Assembly: GCF_009905605.1 (NCBI RefSeq)
Contig: NZ_JAAAKZ010000008.1
Location: 157,755-221,754 of the forward strand
Source: Runella sp. CRIBMP
Lineage (GTDB): Bacteria; Bacteroidota; Bacteroidia; Cytophagales; Spirosomataceae
Reading direction: 5' to 3'
Length of the DNA: 64,000 nucleotides
The notes below the pieces were generated by a model. The model saw only the letters and a program-made list of their open reading frames with translations, did no database searches and was not told the DNA's origin. The translations under genes were made by a program, and so were the position numbers. Below are positions 45,165 through 52,952 of the stretch, piece by piece (the first letter of the stretch is position 1; each line of letters starts with the position of its first letter).

Positions 45165-45204
45165 AAAAACCCCTCCTAAATACTTTATTGGGAGAGGGGT
45201 TTTT
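45165..45204. terminator. Terminator downstream of xth
   Basis: 11-bp arms AAAAACCCCTC / GAGGGGTTTTT (45165-45175 and 45194-45204) with an 18-nt loop. It lies 14 nt after the xth stop on the minus strand; the symmetrical A/T runs make it usable in both directions. Confidence 0.85.
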
Positions 45205-45218
45205 AAAGGTATACATCT

Positions 45219-45992
45219 TTAAAAATCATTGTTTATTTCGAGCCAAACGGGGCAATGGTCGGAGTGGACTGCGTCTGGCAGCTGACGACAGCTAAGCAGA
45301 TGGGGGCGGAGGTTGTTGGTCACGGAGAGATAATCTATACGCCAGCCTTTGTTGTTGGCGCGGGCGCCCGCCCGATAGCTCCACCAACTGTATTCCACCA
45401 AATCTGGATTAATGTATCGAAATGCATCGGTAAAACCACTGTCAAACCATTGAGTCATCCAGGCGCGCTCTTCGGGTAGGAATCCTGTCGTATTTTTTAG
45501 TCGAACGGGGTCATGAATGTCAATTTCTTGATGGGCAATGTTATAATCTCCCACTACAATCAGCTGGGGGCGGGTTTGTTTGAGGGTGTTTATCCACTGA
45601 TGAAAATCACCAAGAAACTGCATCTTTACGCCTTGACGTTCATCGCCGCTGGTTCCTGATGGAAAATAAGCATTGACAATGGTCAGGTCGCCGATGTCGG
45701 CGCGAATCACGCGGCCTTCATAGTCATAAAGGTCAATTCCGCAGCCGATGGCGCAGTTGTTGACGGGAACTTTGGAAAAAATAGCTACGCCGCTGTAGCC
45801 TTTCTTTTGGGCCGCATTCCACCCGACCAACTGATAGCCTAAGGCTTCCAACCCCGATAGGTCGACTTGGTCGGGAGTGGCTTTAACTTCCTGAAAACAG
45901 AGGATATCAAATGATTTGGTAGAAAGCCATTCGACGAGACCGTTGCGCATAGCGGCGCGTAGGCCGTTGACGTTGTAGGATAGAATTTGCAT
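45219..45992 (-). CDS. xth: Exodeoxyribonuclease III
   Basis: A 257-residue endonuclease/exonuclease/phosphatase fold enzyme. Catalytic motifs visible: LSYNVNGLRAA, the metal-binding glutamate in LCFQEVKA, NAYFPSG, VVGDYNIAHQEID, WWSYRAGARANNKGWRIDYL and the histidine in VHSDHCPVWLE. It cleaves DNA at abasic sites and degrades 3' ends in base-excision repair. It follows the nucleoside permease gene on the same strand, with a hairpin between them. Confidence 0.96.
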   Translation of the reverse strand: MQILSYNVNGLRAAMRNGLVEWLSTKSFDILCFQEVKATPDQVDLSGLEALGYQLVGWNAAQKKGYSGVAIFSKVPVNNCAIGCGIDLYDYEGRVIRADIGDLTIVNAYFPSGTSGDERQGVKMQFLGDFHQWINTLKQTRPQLIVVGDYNIAHQEIDIHDPVRLKNTTGFLPEERAWMTQWFDSGFTDAFRYINPDLVEYSWWSYRAGARANNKGWRIDYLSVTNNLRPHLLSCRQLPDAVHSDHCPVWLEINNDF

Positions 45993-46032
45993 GAAGAACG
46001 GGAGCCTCCCCGAATTAATAGGATTCCCTCAC

Positions 46033-46058
46033 CCCCTCTCCTAATTCAAGGAGAGGGG
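46033..46058. terminator. Hairpin between nucleoside permease and xth
   Basis: 10-bp perfect arms CCCCTCTCCT / AGGAGAGGGG with a 6-nt loop. The motif CCCTCACCCCCTCTCC occurs as a dispersed palindrome in many bacterial genomes, so it may be a repeat used as terminator. Confidence 0.65.
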
Positions 46059-46085
46059 AGTATTTTATAAAGGTGAATTTTTTAT

Positions 46086-47282
46086 TTAAACTGTGGCAGG
46101 CTTGGTTGATTTTTCGCTGAAGAATATCAAAAACAGAACCAATACCCCCGCAGCAATGCCGGCCGGTACCATCCATACACTCAGCCAATTGGTGATATTT
46201 TCGGCATTGGTATTGGCCGCGACTACTTTGCCGCCAATCCACGAACCAATGCCCATACCGAGGCCGTAGGTAGCCAGGGTAATGAGGCCCTGTGCCTGTG
46301 ATTTGATGCGGTCGCCGGCTTTGGTATCGGTATATATTTGGCCAGTAACAAAGAAAAAGTCGAAACAAACGCCGTGGAGTAAAATAGCCGCGTACAGCAT
46401 CCACTCGCTGGTGTCGGCATCCCCGTAGCCGAAGAAAAGGAAGCGGACAATCCACGAGATCAGTCCGACGGCCAACATCCATTTAACACCTAATCGGCTG
46501 AAAGCCAACGGAATCAATAGCATGAAAACTACTTCGGAGACTTGGCCTAATGACATTTTATTTTCTACAAACTCCATTCCGGATGCCCGTAACGACGGGT
46601 TGGCAAAAGCATAATAGAACGACAGCGGAATACAAATGGCAACCGAAGCGATAAAGAATATGACGAATGAACGGTCTTTAAACAACGAGAAGGCATCGGC
46701 TCCGATGATTTGACCAATGTTGACTGGACCCGTAGCGCGTGGCGGCGTATTAGGCAGGGTGAAGGCAAGTAAACCTAATATAATAGAGGTAACAATCGAA
46801 ATTTGAAAGATAGTTACTTGGTCGCCAACGTTCAGAAAACCAACCAAATTGGTAACGGCGATCCAGGCAATGGTTCCCATCACACGAATGGTTGGGAAGT
46901 CTTTTTCGGGCGAGGCAATGTGCCGCATCGAAATCGACGTGGTGAGCGCAATACATGGCGCAAAGCATAAACAATACGCTAAAATAACCCAGAAAAAAGT
47001 ACCGGCATCGTTGATTTGCGACAGCACAAAAAGCAATCCAGCACCTACCATGTTGAGCGCTCCTAGTACTTTCTGGGCGGCAAAATAACGGTCGGCCACG
47101 GCTCCGATGAAGGGAGAAATAATCATGGCGATGGAGAAAGCGAGGTACGCATTCCCGATTTGGTCGCCAGTGGCGTTGAGTTGTTTGCCGAGATATACAC
47201 TCATTTGGCCGTACCAAGATCCCCACGTAAAAAACTGGAGGAACATCATTAACATTAATTGTATCCGAACGGAAGACTTCAT
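46086..47282 (-). CDS. Nucleoside:H+ symporter (NupG/XapB family)
   Basis: A 398-residue major-facilitator protein with 12 predicted helices. The start (IQLMLMMFLQFFTWGSWYGQMSVYLGK) and the loop IGNAYLAFSIAMIISPFIGAVADRYFAAQ are characteristic of the NupG family, as is RVMGTIAWIAVTNLVG. It takes up nucleosides at the inner membrane. It may supply the purines used by guanine deaminase elsewhere in the window, but there is no gene linkage. Confidence 0.88.
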   Translation of the reverse strand: MKSSVRIQLMLMMFLQFFTWGSWYGQMSVYLGKQLNATGDQIGNAYLAFSIAMIISPFIGAVADRYFAAQKVLGALNMVGAGLLFVLSQINDAGTFFWVILAYCLCFAPCIALTTSISMRHIASPEKDFPTIRVMGTIAWIAVTNLVGFLNVGDQVTIFQISIVTSIILGLLAFTLPNTPPRATGPVNIGQIIGADAFSLFKDRSFVIFFIASVAICIPLSFYYAFANPSLRASGMEFVENKMSLGQVSEVVFMLLIPLAFSRLGVKWMLAVGLISWIVRFLFFGYGDADTSEWMLYAAILLHGVCFDFFFVTGQIYTDTKAGDRIKSQAQGLITLATYGLGMGIGSWIGGKVVAANTNAENITNWLSVWMVPAGIAAGVLVLFLIFFSEKSTKPATV

Positions 47283-47325
47283 AGGGGTTTTAGGGTTGAG
47301 TTTTGAATGGGCGAAAATGATGGAT

Positions 47326-47358
47326 TTTGGTTAGAAATTCAAATCCTTCGTAAATTTG
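47326..47358 (+). promoter_or_regulatory. Promoter of the DUF2905 gene
   Basis: TTTG (47326-47329), a 21-nt spacer, TAAATTTG (47351-47358), both perfect. Only 5 nt separate the box from the ATG at 47364, so the transcript is predicted to be leaderless or nearly so. Confidence 0.65.
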
Positions 47359-47363
47359 GGCCT

Positions 47364-47588
47364 ATGAATCCTGCATTTGGCAAATATCTCATTGGCATTG
47401 GTCTCCTGATTGTGGTGGTTGGGGTAATTATCTATTTTTTTTCGGACAAACTGCACTGGCTCGGCCAACTCCCCGGGGACATACGTATTAAGCGAGAAAA
47501 GTTTGGTTTTTACTTTCCCATCGTCACCTGTATTGTGTTGAGTGTGGCGCTGAATCTGATTATTTGGTTGGTACGGCGGTTTTTCTAG
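47364..47588 (+). CDS. DUF2905 membrane protein
   Basis: A 74-residue protein with two membrane helices (YLIGIGLLIVVVGVIIYF and FGFYFPIVTCIVLSVALNLIIWLV) and between them the DUF2905 motif LGQLPGDIRIKREKFGFYFP. The function is unknown. The ATG at 47364 is chosen because the family starts at MNPAFGKYLI and a promoter box covers the in-frame extension that begins at 47307. Confidence 0.85.
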   Translation: MNPAFGKYLIGIGLLIVVVGVIIYFFSDKLHWLGQLPGDIRIKREKFGFYFPIVTCIVLSVALNLIIWLVRRFF

Positions 47589-47769
47589 AAGCGAAGGACA
47601 GCCGGTCACCTTTGCTGTAAAAGTACTTCCCGCCAACGCCTCAAATCCTTTGTTATACTCCTGAAACCGGCGCTTTAGTGTTTTTAAGCGAAGAGAATTT
47701 TAGTGAGCAGTTTTTGGGATGATATTTGTAATATTGCATTTGCAGCGACTAAACGCAACCTCTTTCACA

Positions 47770-48825
47770 ATGCTTACTAAGATACACATCGAAAACTTTA
47801 AAAGCCTGAAAAATGTAACGCTGGAGTTGCAACCTGTGAACTTACTTATTGGACCTAATAACTCTGGTAAAACCAATTTTTTGAAGGCATTGGAGTTTAT
47901 TAAAAATCAAGAATTGGGTGCAAATATGGGCTTTGCAGATTATACTTTTAAGCATGAAAATGTGGATATACTATTTTTGGCTGCAAGTGGAAAGAACTCC
48001 TTACAAATAAAAATTGAAAAAAAAGCTCCTGATACTTATCCAAAACATACACGATCTCTAAATGATTTTGATACAAGCCAAAAGCTGCCGGAAGAAATAT
48101 TAACTAACACAGACATTAATTTATTTTTAAGAGCAATTACCCAAATCAATTTATACAGGCCTAATCCTCTAAAGTTTACCGACGCTGAAGCAATTGTATC
48201 AAATAATTATATCAATGAAGATGCTTCCAATCTTGTTCCTTTTTTAGAAACACTCCGCGACGAGTACCGAGAGCATTTTGCTGAGATTGAAGAAGATTTG
48301 CGTAAATGTATTCCTGAATTTCATGATATTCGCTTTAAAACGGTAGCCTCTGGCAGTGATAAGCGTACCTTCAAAAAATGGGGTTTGTACAGTGATATCA
48401 GCAAAATGATCTATTGGGCAGATGAGCTTTCGGAAGGAGTTTTGTACTTCTTAGCCTTGCTTTGTATTATTCATCAGCCTAATCCTCCCAAAATCCTGTT
48501 ATTGGAAGAGCCCGAGCGCGGAATTCATCCCCGACGCATCAAAGAAGTGGTGGATTTTATTTTTAATCTGGCCCAAACTAAAGATATACAGGTGATTATG
48601 ACGTCACATCACCCGTATGTACTCAATGAATTTGAGGATATCCCCGAGGCCGTTTTTGTTTTTGATAAAGACGAAGAGGGAGCAACGCAAATTCGAAATT
48701 TACAAAAAGACATCATTACCCCTTCAGATGCTAAGAATGATGCGTTAGGTTTACCCAGAATCAAATTTACCCAAGATTTGGCCGAACATTGGTTTTCGGG
48801 CTTTTTAGGAGGAGTGCCCGCATGA
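47770..48825 (+). CDS. OLD/AriA-like ATPase (AAA_15/AAA_21)
   Basis: A 351-residue ABC/SMC-like ATPase. It has an N-terminal TKIHIENFKSLKNVTLEL, Walker A GPNNSGKT (28-35), a variable helical middle that is AT-rich, a signature-like stretch LSEGVLYFLALL, Walker B ILLLEE (242-247) with PERGIHP, and the H-loop TSHHPYVLNEF. This is the pattern of stand-alone ATPases in OLD-type and PARIS-like defence systems. The start at 47770 is where family similarity begins. Its stop overlaps the next gene by 4 nt (ATGA), so the two are translationally coupled. Base composition is lower in GC than the flanking genes, a hint of transfer. Confidence 0.85.
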   Translation: MLTKIHIENFKSLKNVTLELQPVNLLIGPNNSGKTNFLKALEFIKNQELGANMGFADYTFKHENVDILFLAASGKNSLQIKIEKKAPDTYPKHTRSLNDFDTSQKLPEEILTNTDINLFLRAITQINLYRPNPLKFTDAEAIVSNNYINEDASNLVPFLETLRDEYREHFAEIEEDLRKCIPEFHDIRFKTVASGSDKRTFKKWGLYSDISKMIYWADELSEGVLYFLALLCIIHQPNPPKILLLEEPERGIHPRRIKEVVDFIFNLAQTKDIQVIMTSHHPYVLNEFEDIPEAVFVFDKDEEGATQIRNLQKDIITPSDAKNDALGLPRIKFTQDLAEHWFSGFLGGVPA

Positions 48826-49418
48826 GAACCTTGAAATATGGCTATTTTGGGGAAGACCATGCCCAACAAATCTTCCTCGAAAATTATTTGCTTCAGCTTC
48901 CGGTTTACCTTGGACTTGTTGCCCATGTTATGTTTGTGCGCGATGAGCACTTCAAACTCAAAGGACATGATCGGCCAAATGTGCTGCGAATCTTTTCCGA
49001 AGCGGTACAGCAGGGTTTAACCTTTCACGAACAGGATGTATTTTTTGTCGGACTCGATCTGGATGATGAAAAAATGCAGGAGCATGAAAGATTGCACGGC
49101 GAAATGGTAGGGAAATTAGGAGGTACTTTTATAGATAAAACCTTCATTTTTATTCCGGTACAGTGTATTGAGCATTGGCTTCTCTATTTAAAGTATAAAA
49201 AAGACCATCCTCATTCGAATAAAAATGAGGCGTATGAGCGAATTTCCAGACCGGAAGCAAAGAAACAAATGTATGGTTTTCCTCGTCCTGTTGCTGAAAA
49301 GCAATCAAAGGTTGTAGCCGACCTAACTCAAAATATGGACATCAACTGGCTCGAAAACCGCTCCGCTAGTTTTCGGCACTTTCATTTAAAAGTCACTGAT
49401 TTTCTTAGTAAAATGTAG
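48822..49418 (+). CDS. TOPRIM/RloB-like (DUF4276-like) partner protein
   Basis: A 198-residue protein I do not match confidently to one family. It shows the acidic pattern of TOPRIM-type nucleases paired with AAA_21 ATPases: a first glutamate E11 in GYFGEDHAQQIFLENYL, an aspartate cluster D79/D81/D82 in FFVGLDLDDEK, and the segment CIEHWLLYLKY (E117) that recalls RloB's conserved glutamate-tryptophan region. A nuclease role is an inference from this and from the coupled ATPase gene upstream. No membrane segment or signal is seen. It is followed by a terminator. Confidence 0.65.
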   Translation: MRTLKYGYFGEDHAQQIFLENYLLQLPVYLGLVAHVMFVRDEHFKLKGHDRPNVLRIFSEAVQQGLTFHEQDVFFVGLDLDDEKMQEHERLHGEMVGKLGGTFIDKTFIFIPVQCIEHWLLYLKYKKDHPHSNKNEAYERISRPEAKKQMYGFPRPVAEKQSKVVADLTQNMDINWLENRSASFRHFHLKVTDFLSKM

Positions 49419-49454
49419 AAACGAGCTCATTGATATAGGCGAGCTTTCGTTTTC
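49418..49454 (+). terminator. Terminator of the ATPase-TOPRIM pair
   Basis: GAAACGAGCTC (49418-49428) pairs with GAGCTTTCGTTTTC (49441-49454) with a 2-nt bulge. It begins at the last base of the stop codon and closes the two-gene unit. Confidence 0.65.
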
Positions 49455-49466
49455 TGATAAATCCCC

Positions 49467-51593
49467 ATGAAGCAACTGATCCAAAACCTTCAAAACGGTC
49501 AAACAATACTGGAAGAAGTGCCTGCACCGCAGGTGAAAAGAGGTGCTGTGCTGATTCAAACGCGTCGAAGTTTGGTTTCTTTGGGAACCGAACGAATGCT
49601 CGTTGAATTTGGCAAAGCCAATCTCATCGAAAAAGCCCGTCAACAGCCCGAAAGGGTGAAAATGGTGTTGGATAAAATCAAGTCTGACGGCCTGATGCCG
49701 ACCTTGGAGGCTGTTTTTAACAAGCTTGGGCAGCCGCTTCCTTTGGGGTATTGTAATGTAGGTCAGGTGATTGCGGTGGGAGAAGGCGTGACGGATATTC
49801 GCATCGGCGACCGTGTGGCCTCCAACGGCCCTCACGCCGAAATCGTTTGTGTGCTCCGCAATTTAGTAGCTAAAATTCCCGATAACATATCTGACGATGA
49901 AGCTGCATTTACGGTCATTGGCTCGATTGGGTTGCAGGGCGTACGGTTATTGAATCCAACCTTGGGTGAAACCGTCGTGGTGATTGGACTGGGGCTGATT
50001 GGGTTATTGACGGCCGAACTGCTTCGTTTGAACGGCTGTCGGGTCATTGGGTTTGATTTTGATGAGAATAAACTCCGCATTGCCCGCGAAAAAGGCATCT
50101 TGGCCGCCAATCCTGCCGCAGGCACTGATCCCGTCAAGTGGGTAGAAAGCCTCACCAACGGCGTAGGCGCGGACGGCGTGGTGATTACGGCTTCGGCCAA
50201 AACAGATGAGATTATTTCACAGGCCGCGCGCATGTCGCGCAAGCGGGGCCGTATTATTTTGGTAGGAGTCATTGGACTTAATTTGAGCCGGGCGGAGTTT
50301 TACGAAAAAGAGCTTTCGTTTCAGGTATCGTGCTCGTACGGTCCGGGCCGTTACGACGACGACTATGAGCAAAAGGGCGTGGATTATCCGCTGCCGTTCG
50401 TTCGTTGGACCGAAAACCGCAATTTTCAAACCGTCCTTCAATTGATGGAATCGGGATTGCTTGATGTAAAACCCTTTATTACGGAACAGATTGCGCTGGA
50501 AGAATATCAAAAAATTTACGGTGATATGGGCAAAGGTGGGACGATTGCCTCTCTGTTGGTTTATCCCGAAAAATCTTCGGCCGAGCGTACTGTCCGCCAC
50601 CATGACATTTCTTTTGCGGGCCGAAAAGGAGTTGTCGGTATTATTGGTGCAGGAAATTTTACCAAAATGACTTTGATTCCTGCCTTAAAAGGCGGGGCCA
50701 TGCAAGGCGCAAATATTAAATACATTGCGAGTGCGAATGGACTGTCGGGAACGGCGTTGGCCCAAAAACACGGCATTGCTCACAGCACGACGGATTATCA
50801 TGAAATTTTAAAAGATAACGACGTCGATTTGGTGATGATTACCACGCGCCACAATCAACATGCTCGCCTTACGATGGAGGCACTGAAGGCGGGGAAGCAT
50901 GTGTTTGTGGAAAAACCACTGGCCATTTTTGAAGAAGAACTGAGTCAACTCTTGGAAAGCTTTCAACGGGCCGAAAGTTTAAGTGTTACGGTAGGCTTTA
51001 ATCGTCGTTTTTCGCCTCATGCGCTGAAAATGAAGTCATTGCTGGGAGATGCGCCCATGAACGTGATTGCGACCATGAATGCGGGTTTTATTCCTGCCAA
51101 CTCGTGGGTACACGACCGCGCCGTGGGCGGCGGGCGTATCTTGGGCGAAGCTTGTCATTTTATTGATTTGATTACGTACCTGACGGGCAGCCGCGTGACG
51201 GCGGTATGCATGAATGCCATGGGGCCACAGGCTACCGAAACAACCGACAATGCAAGTATTATGTTGCGCTATGAAAATGGCTCAACGGGCGTCATTAATT
51301 ATTTTTCCAACGGACACAAATCTTATTCCAAAGAGCGGATAGAAGTATATTCGCAGGAGCGAACGCTGATATTGGATAACTTCCGAACGCTGGAAGGCTA
51401 TGGGTTCAAAGGGTTTTCCAGACTCAAAACAAGTCAGGACAAAGGACATAAAACGCAGTTTCAAGAACTGATAAAACGTATTCAAACGGGAGGTGCGCCT
51501 CTGATTCCGCTGGATGAAATTATCAACACTACGCAGGCTGCATTTGCGGCCATTAGGAGCGTGAAAGAAGGCGCTTGGGTGCTTCTAACCTAA
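49467..51593 (+). CDS. Two-domain oxidoreductase (zinc-type dehydrogenase + Gfo/Idh/MocA)
   Basis: A 708-residue fusion. The first about 375 residues are a medium-chain dehydrogenase: GroES-like part with LPLGYCNVGQVIAVGEGVTDIRIGDRVA, then a Rossmann domain with VVVIGLGLIGLLTAEL. The cysteine ligands of the catalytic zinc are not evident. The C-terminal part is a Gfo/Idh/MocA oxidoreductase (GIIGAGNFTKMTLIP and the EKP motif in GKHVFVEKPLAIFEEEL). Such fusions occur in polysaccharide or sialic-acid-like sugar clusters and probably oxidise and reduce the same sugar intermediate. No glycan cluster is adjacent here. Confidence 0.88.
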   Translation: MKQLIQNLQNGQTILEEVPAPQVKRGAVLIQTRRSLVSLGTERMLVEFGKANLIEKARQQPERVKMVLDKIKSDGLMPTLEAVFNKLGQPLPLGYCNVGQVIAVGEGVTDIRIGDRVASNGPHAEIVCVLRNLVAKIPDNISDDEAAFTVIGSIGLQGVRLLNPTLGETVVVIGLGLIGLLTAELLRLNGCRVIGFDFDENKLRIAREKGILAANPAAGTDPVKWVESLTNGVGADGVVITASAKTDEIISQAARMSRKRGRIILVGVIGLNLSRAEFYEKELSFQVSCSYGPGRYDDDYEQKGVDYPLPFVRWTENRNFQTVLQLMESGLLDVKPFITEQIALEEYQKIYGDMGKGGTIASLLVYPEKSSAERTVRHHDISFAGRKGVVGIIGAGNFTKMTLIPALKGGAMQGANIKYIASANGLSGTALAQKHGIAHSTTDYHEILKDNDVDLVMITTRHNQHARLTMEALKAGKHVFVEKPLAIFEEELSQLLESFQRAESLSVTVGFNRRFSPHALKMKSLLGDAPMNVIATMNAGFIPANSWVHDRAVGGGRILGEACHFIDLITYLTGSRVTAVCMNAMGPQATETTDNASIMLRYENGSTGVINYFSNGHKSYSKERIEVYSQERTLILDNFRTLEGYGFKGFSRLKTSQDKGHKTQFQELIKRIQTGGAPLIPLDEIINTTQAAFAAIRSVKEGAWVLLT

Positions 51594-51597
51594 AAGC

Positions 51598-51621
51598 GTC
51601 TGGCGGTTTTAAACCGTCGGA
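51598..51621. terminator. Hairpin between convergent oxidoreductase and antiporter genes
   Basis: 12-bp stem GTCTGGCGGTTT / AAACCGTCGGAC with two G-U pairs. It is similar in sequence to the dispersed palindrome family but shorter. Confidence 0.5.
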
Positions 51622-51624
51622 CGA

Positions 51625-52797
51625 CTACTCGCTTTCTTTTTTATTTCCCATCATTAACCCAATCATCATGACCAACGCTGATAAAATGATGATTTGGATA
51701 ATCAGCGATTTATTGACCAATGAGATGGTTTGCGAAGCTGGAATGCTCAAAAATAATAAAATGGTAATCAATCCACGCGGCGCAACAAAAAGCAACGGAG
51801 AAAGCTCTATTTTGTAGAATTTGAGCAGAATAGCCCGCAGGCAAAAAATATTTATCACAATTCCTACGGCCCATCCAAGCGTACTGAGGTTCAAAATTTC
51901 GGCGGTTTCCATCAGGTAGCCAAAAAGCAGGAAGAACAACACCCTAATTACGAACGTAGCCTCAATCGTGATTTCCTTAAATTTCTTCACTTCGCGGTCG
52001 AGCAGGTCTGGTTTCAGGCGCTGAATCCACTTAAAGCGTTTTATTTCATCAAGATTTCCTAAGAATAACCCAAAAATCAGAATAAAAACGAGCGAAGGAA
52101 GGTGATAGATTTTTGAAATATTATAAATCAAAATTACCAAAAGAATAATAGGGGCAAACTTGATATGGTGGTCGATTTTGCTCAAAAGATAGGATAAACC
52201 GCCTGTGGCTAGAAAAGAAACAATAATGATGGTCATCAATTGCGCAAAAAAATGCCAAATAGAAGCCACGCCAAAACTATCATTAAAGACTACAAAGTTG
52301 AAAAATATCACCCCCAAAATGTCCGAAAGGCTACTTTCGTAAATAATAAATTCTTTCTGATGGTTCATCAAATTCTTAACGCTCGGAATGGCAATTGCGC
52401 TGCTAATGACGCAAAGGGGAATGGCATTGGTGAGGCTGTCTTTAAAATTTATTCCACCCCAAAAATGGAAAGCCCCCGCTGCCCCAAAAGCCAGCAGAAG
52501 CATGGGCAACAACGCAACGGCAAATGACTTTTTGATAAGCGGGAATTTTGTGGCATTCAGCTCTAACTCCAAAGCGCCTTCGAGTACAATAAGAATCAGT
52601 CCAATTGTTCCTAAAATGGGTAAAATAGGACCGAGATTTGGAAGCAATAAACCAGTGGTAAGGGCCACTTGCTTCACGAGCCATCCCATCAGCAGCAAAA
52701 GAATAACGGAGGGTACTTTGGTTTTGGAAGAGGTAATGTCAAAAATATAAGCAAGAAGAATCAGAACGCAAACTGTGATAATAATTGCTGTTGTCAT
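51625..52797 (-). CDS. Cation:proton antiporter (CPA family)
   Basis: A 390-residue membrane protein with about 12 helices from the ATG at 52797 (MTTAIIITVCVLILLAYIF); a GTG 39 nt upstream is in frame but less likely. Family traits are GTIGLILIVLEGALELEL near helix 3-4 and SSLSDILGVIFFN, where the aspartate is the likely ion-binding residue. It lacks the C-terminal RCK/TrkA domains of KefB types. It exchanges Na+ or K+ for H+ across the inner membrane. Confidence 0.85.
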   Translation of the reverse strand: MTTAIIITVCVLILLAYIFDITSSKTKVPSVILLLLMGWLVKQVALTTGLLLPNLGPILPILGTIGLILIVLEGALELELNATKFPLIKKSFAVALLPMLLLAFGAAGAFHFWGGINFKDSLTNAIPLCVISSAIAIPSVKNLMNHQKEFIIYESSLSDILGVIFFNFVVFNDSFGVASIWHFFAQLMTIIIVSFLATGGLSYLLSKIDHHIKFAPIILLVILIYNISKIYHLPSLVFILIFGLFLGNLDEIKRFKWIQRLKPDLLDREVKKFKEITIEATFVIRVLFFLLFGYLMETAEILNLSTLGWAVGIVINIFCLRAILLKFYKIELSPLLFVAPRGLITILLFLSIPASQTISLVNKSLIIQIIILSALVMMIGLMMGNKKESE

Positions 52798-52843
52798 GTA
52801 AAGGATGGTTGGATACTTTACAATACTAACAAACACTGGCGTA

Positions 52844-52888
52844 AAAACAAAGGGTTAGACCAGCGATGGCCTAACCCTTTGTTTTTTT
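52844..52888. terminator. Strong hairpin terminator after the DegP gene
   Basis: 15-bp perfect arms, AAAACAAAGGGTTAG (52844-52858) and its complement (52871-52885), with T-runs on both strands. Confidence 0.9.
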
Positions 52889-52892
52889 TCTC

Positions 52893-52940
52893 AACGTTGG
52901 CGAGGATTGGGCACCCCCGTTTAAAAACCTCGCCGATGTT
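52893..52940. repeat. Palindrome family copy 3
   Basis: AACGTTGGCGAGG (52893-52905) and CCTCGCCGATGTT (52928-52940), pairing 11 of 13. The loop (ATTGGGCACC...CGTTTAAAA) matches the loop of copy 1 closely, so the family shares loop as well as arms. Confidence 0.65.
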
Positions 52941-52952
52941 AGTTGATAAGGC

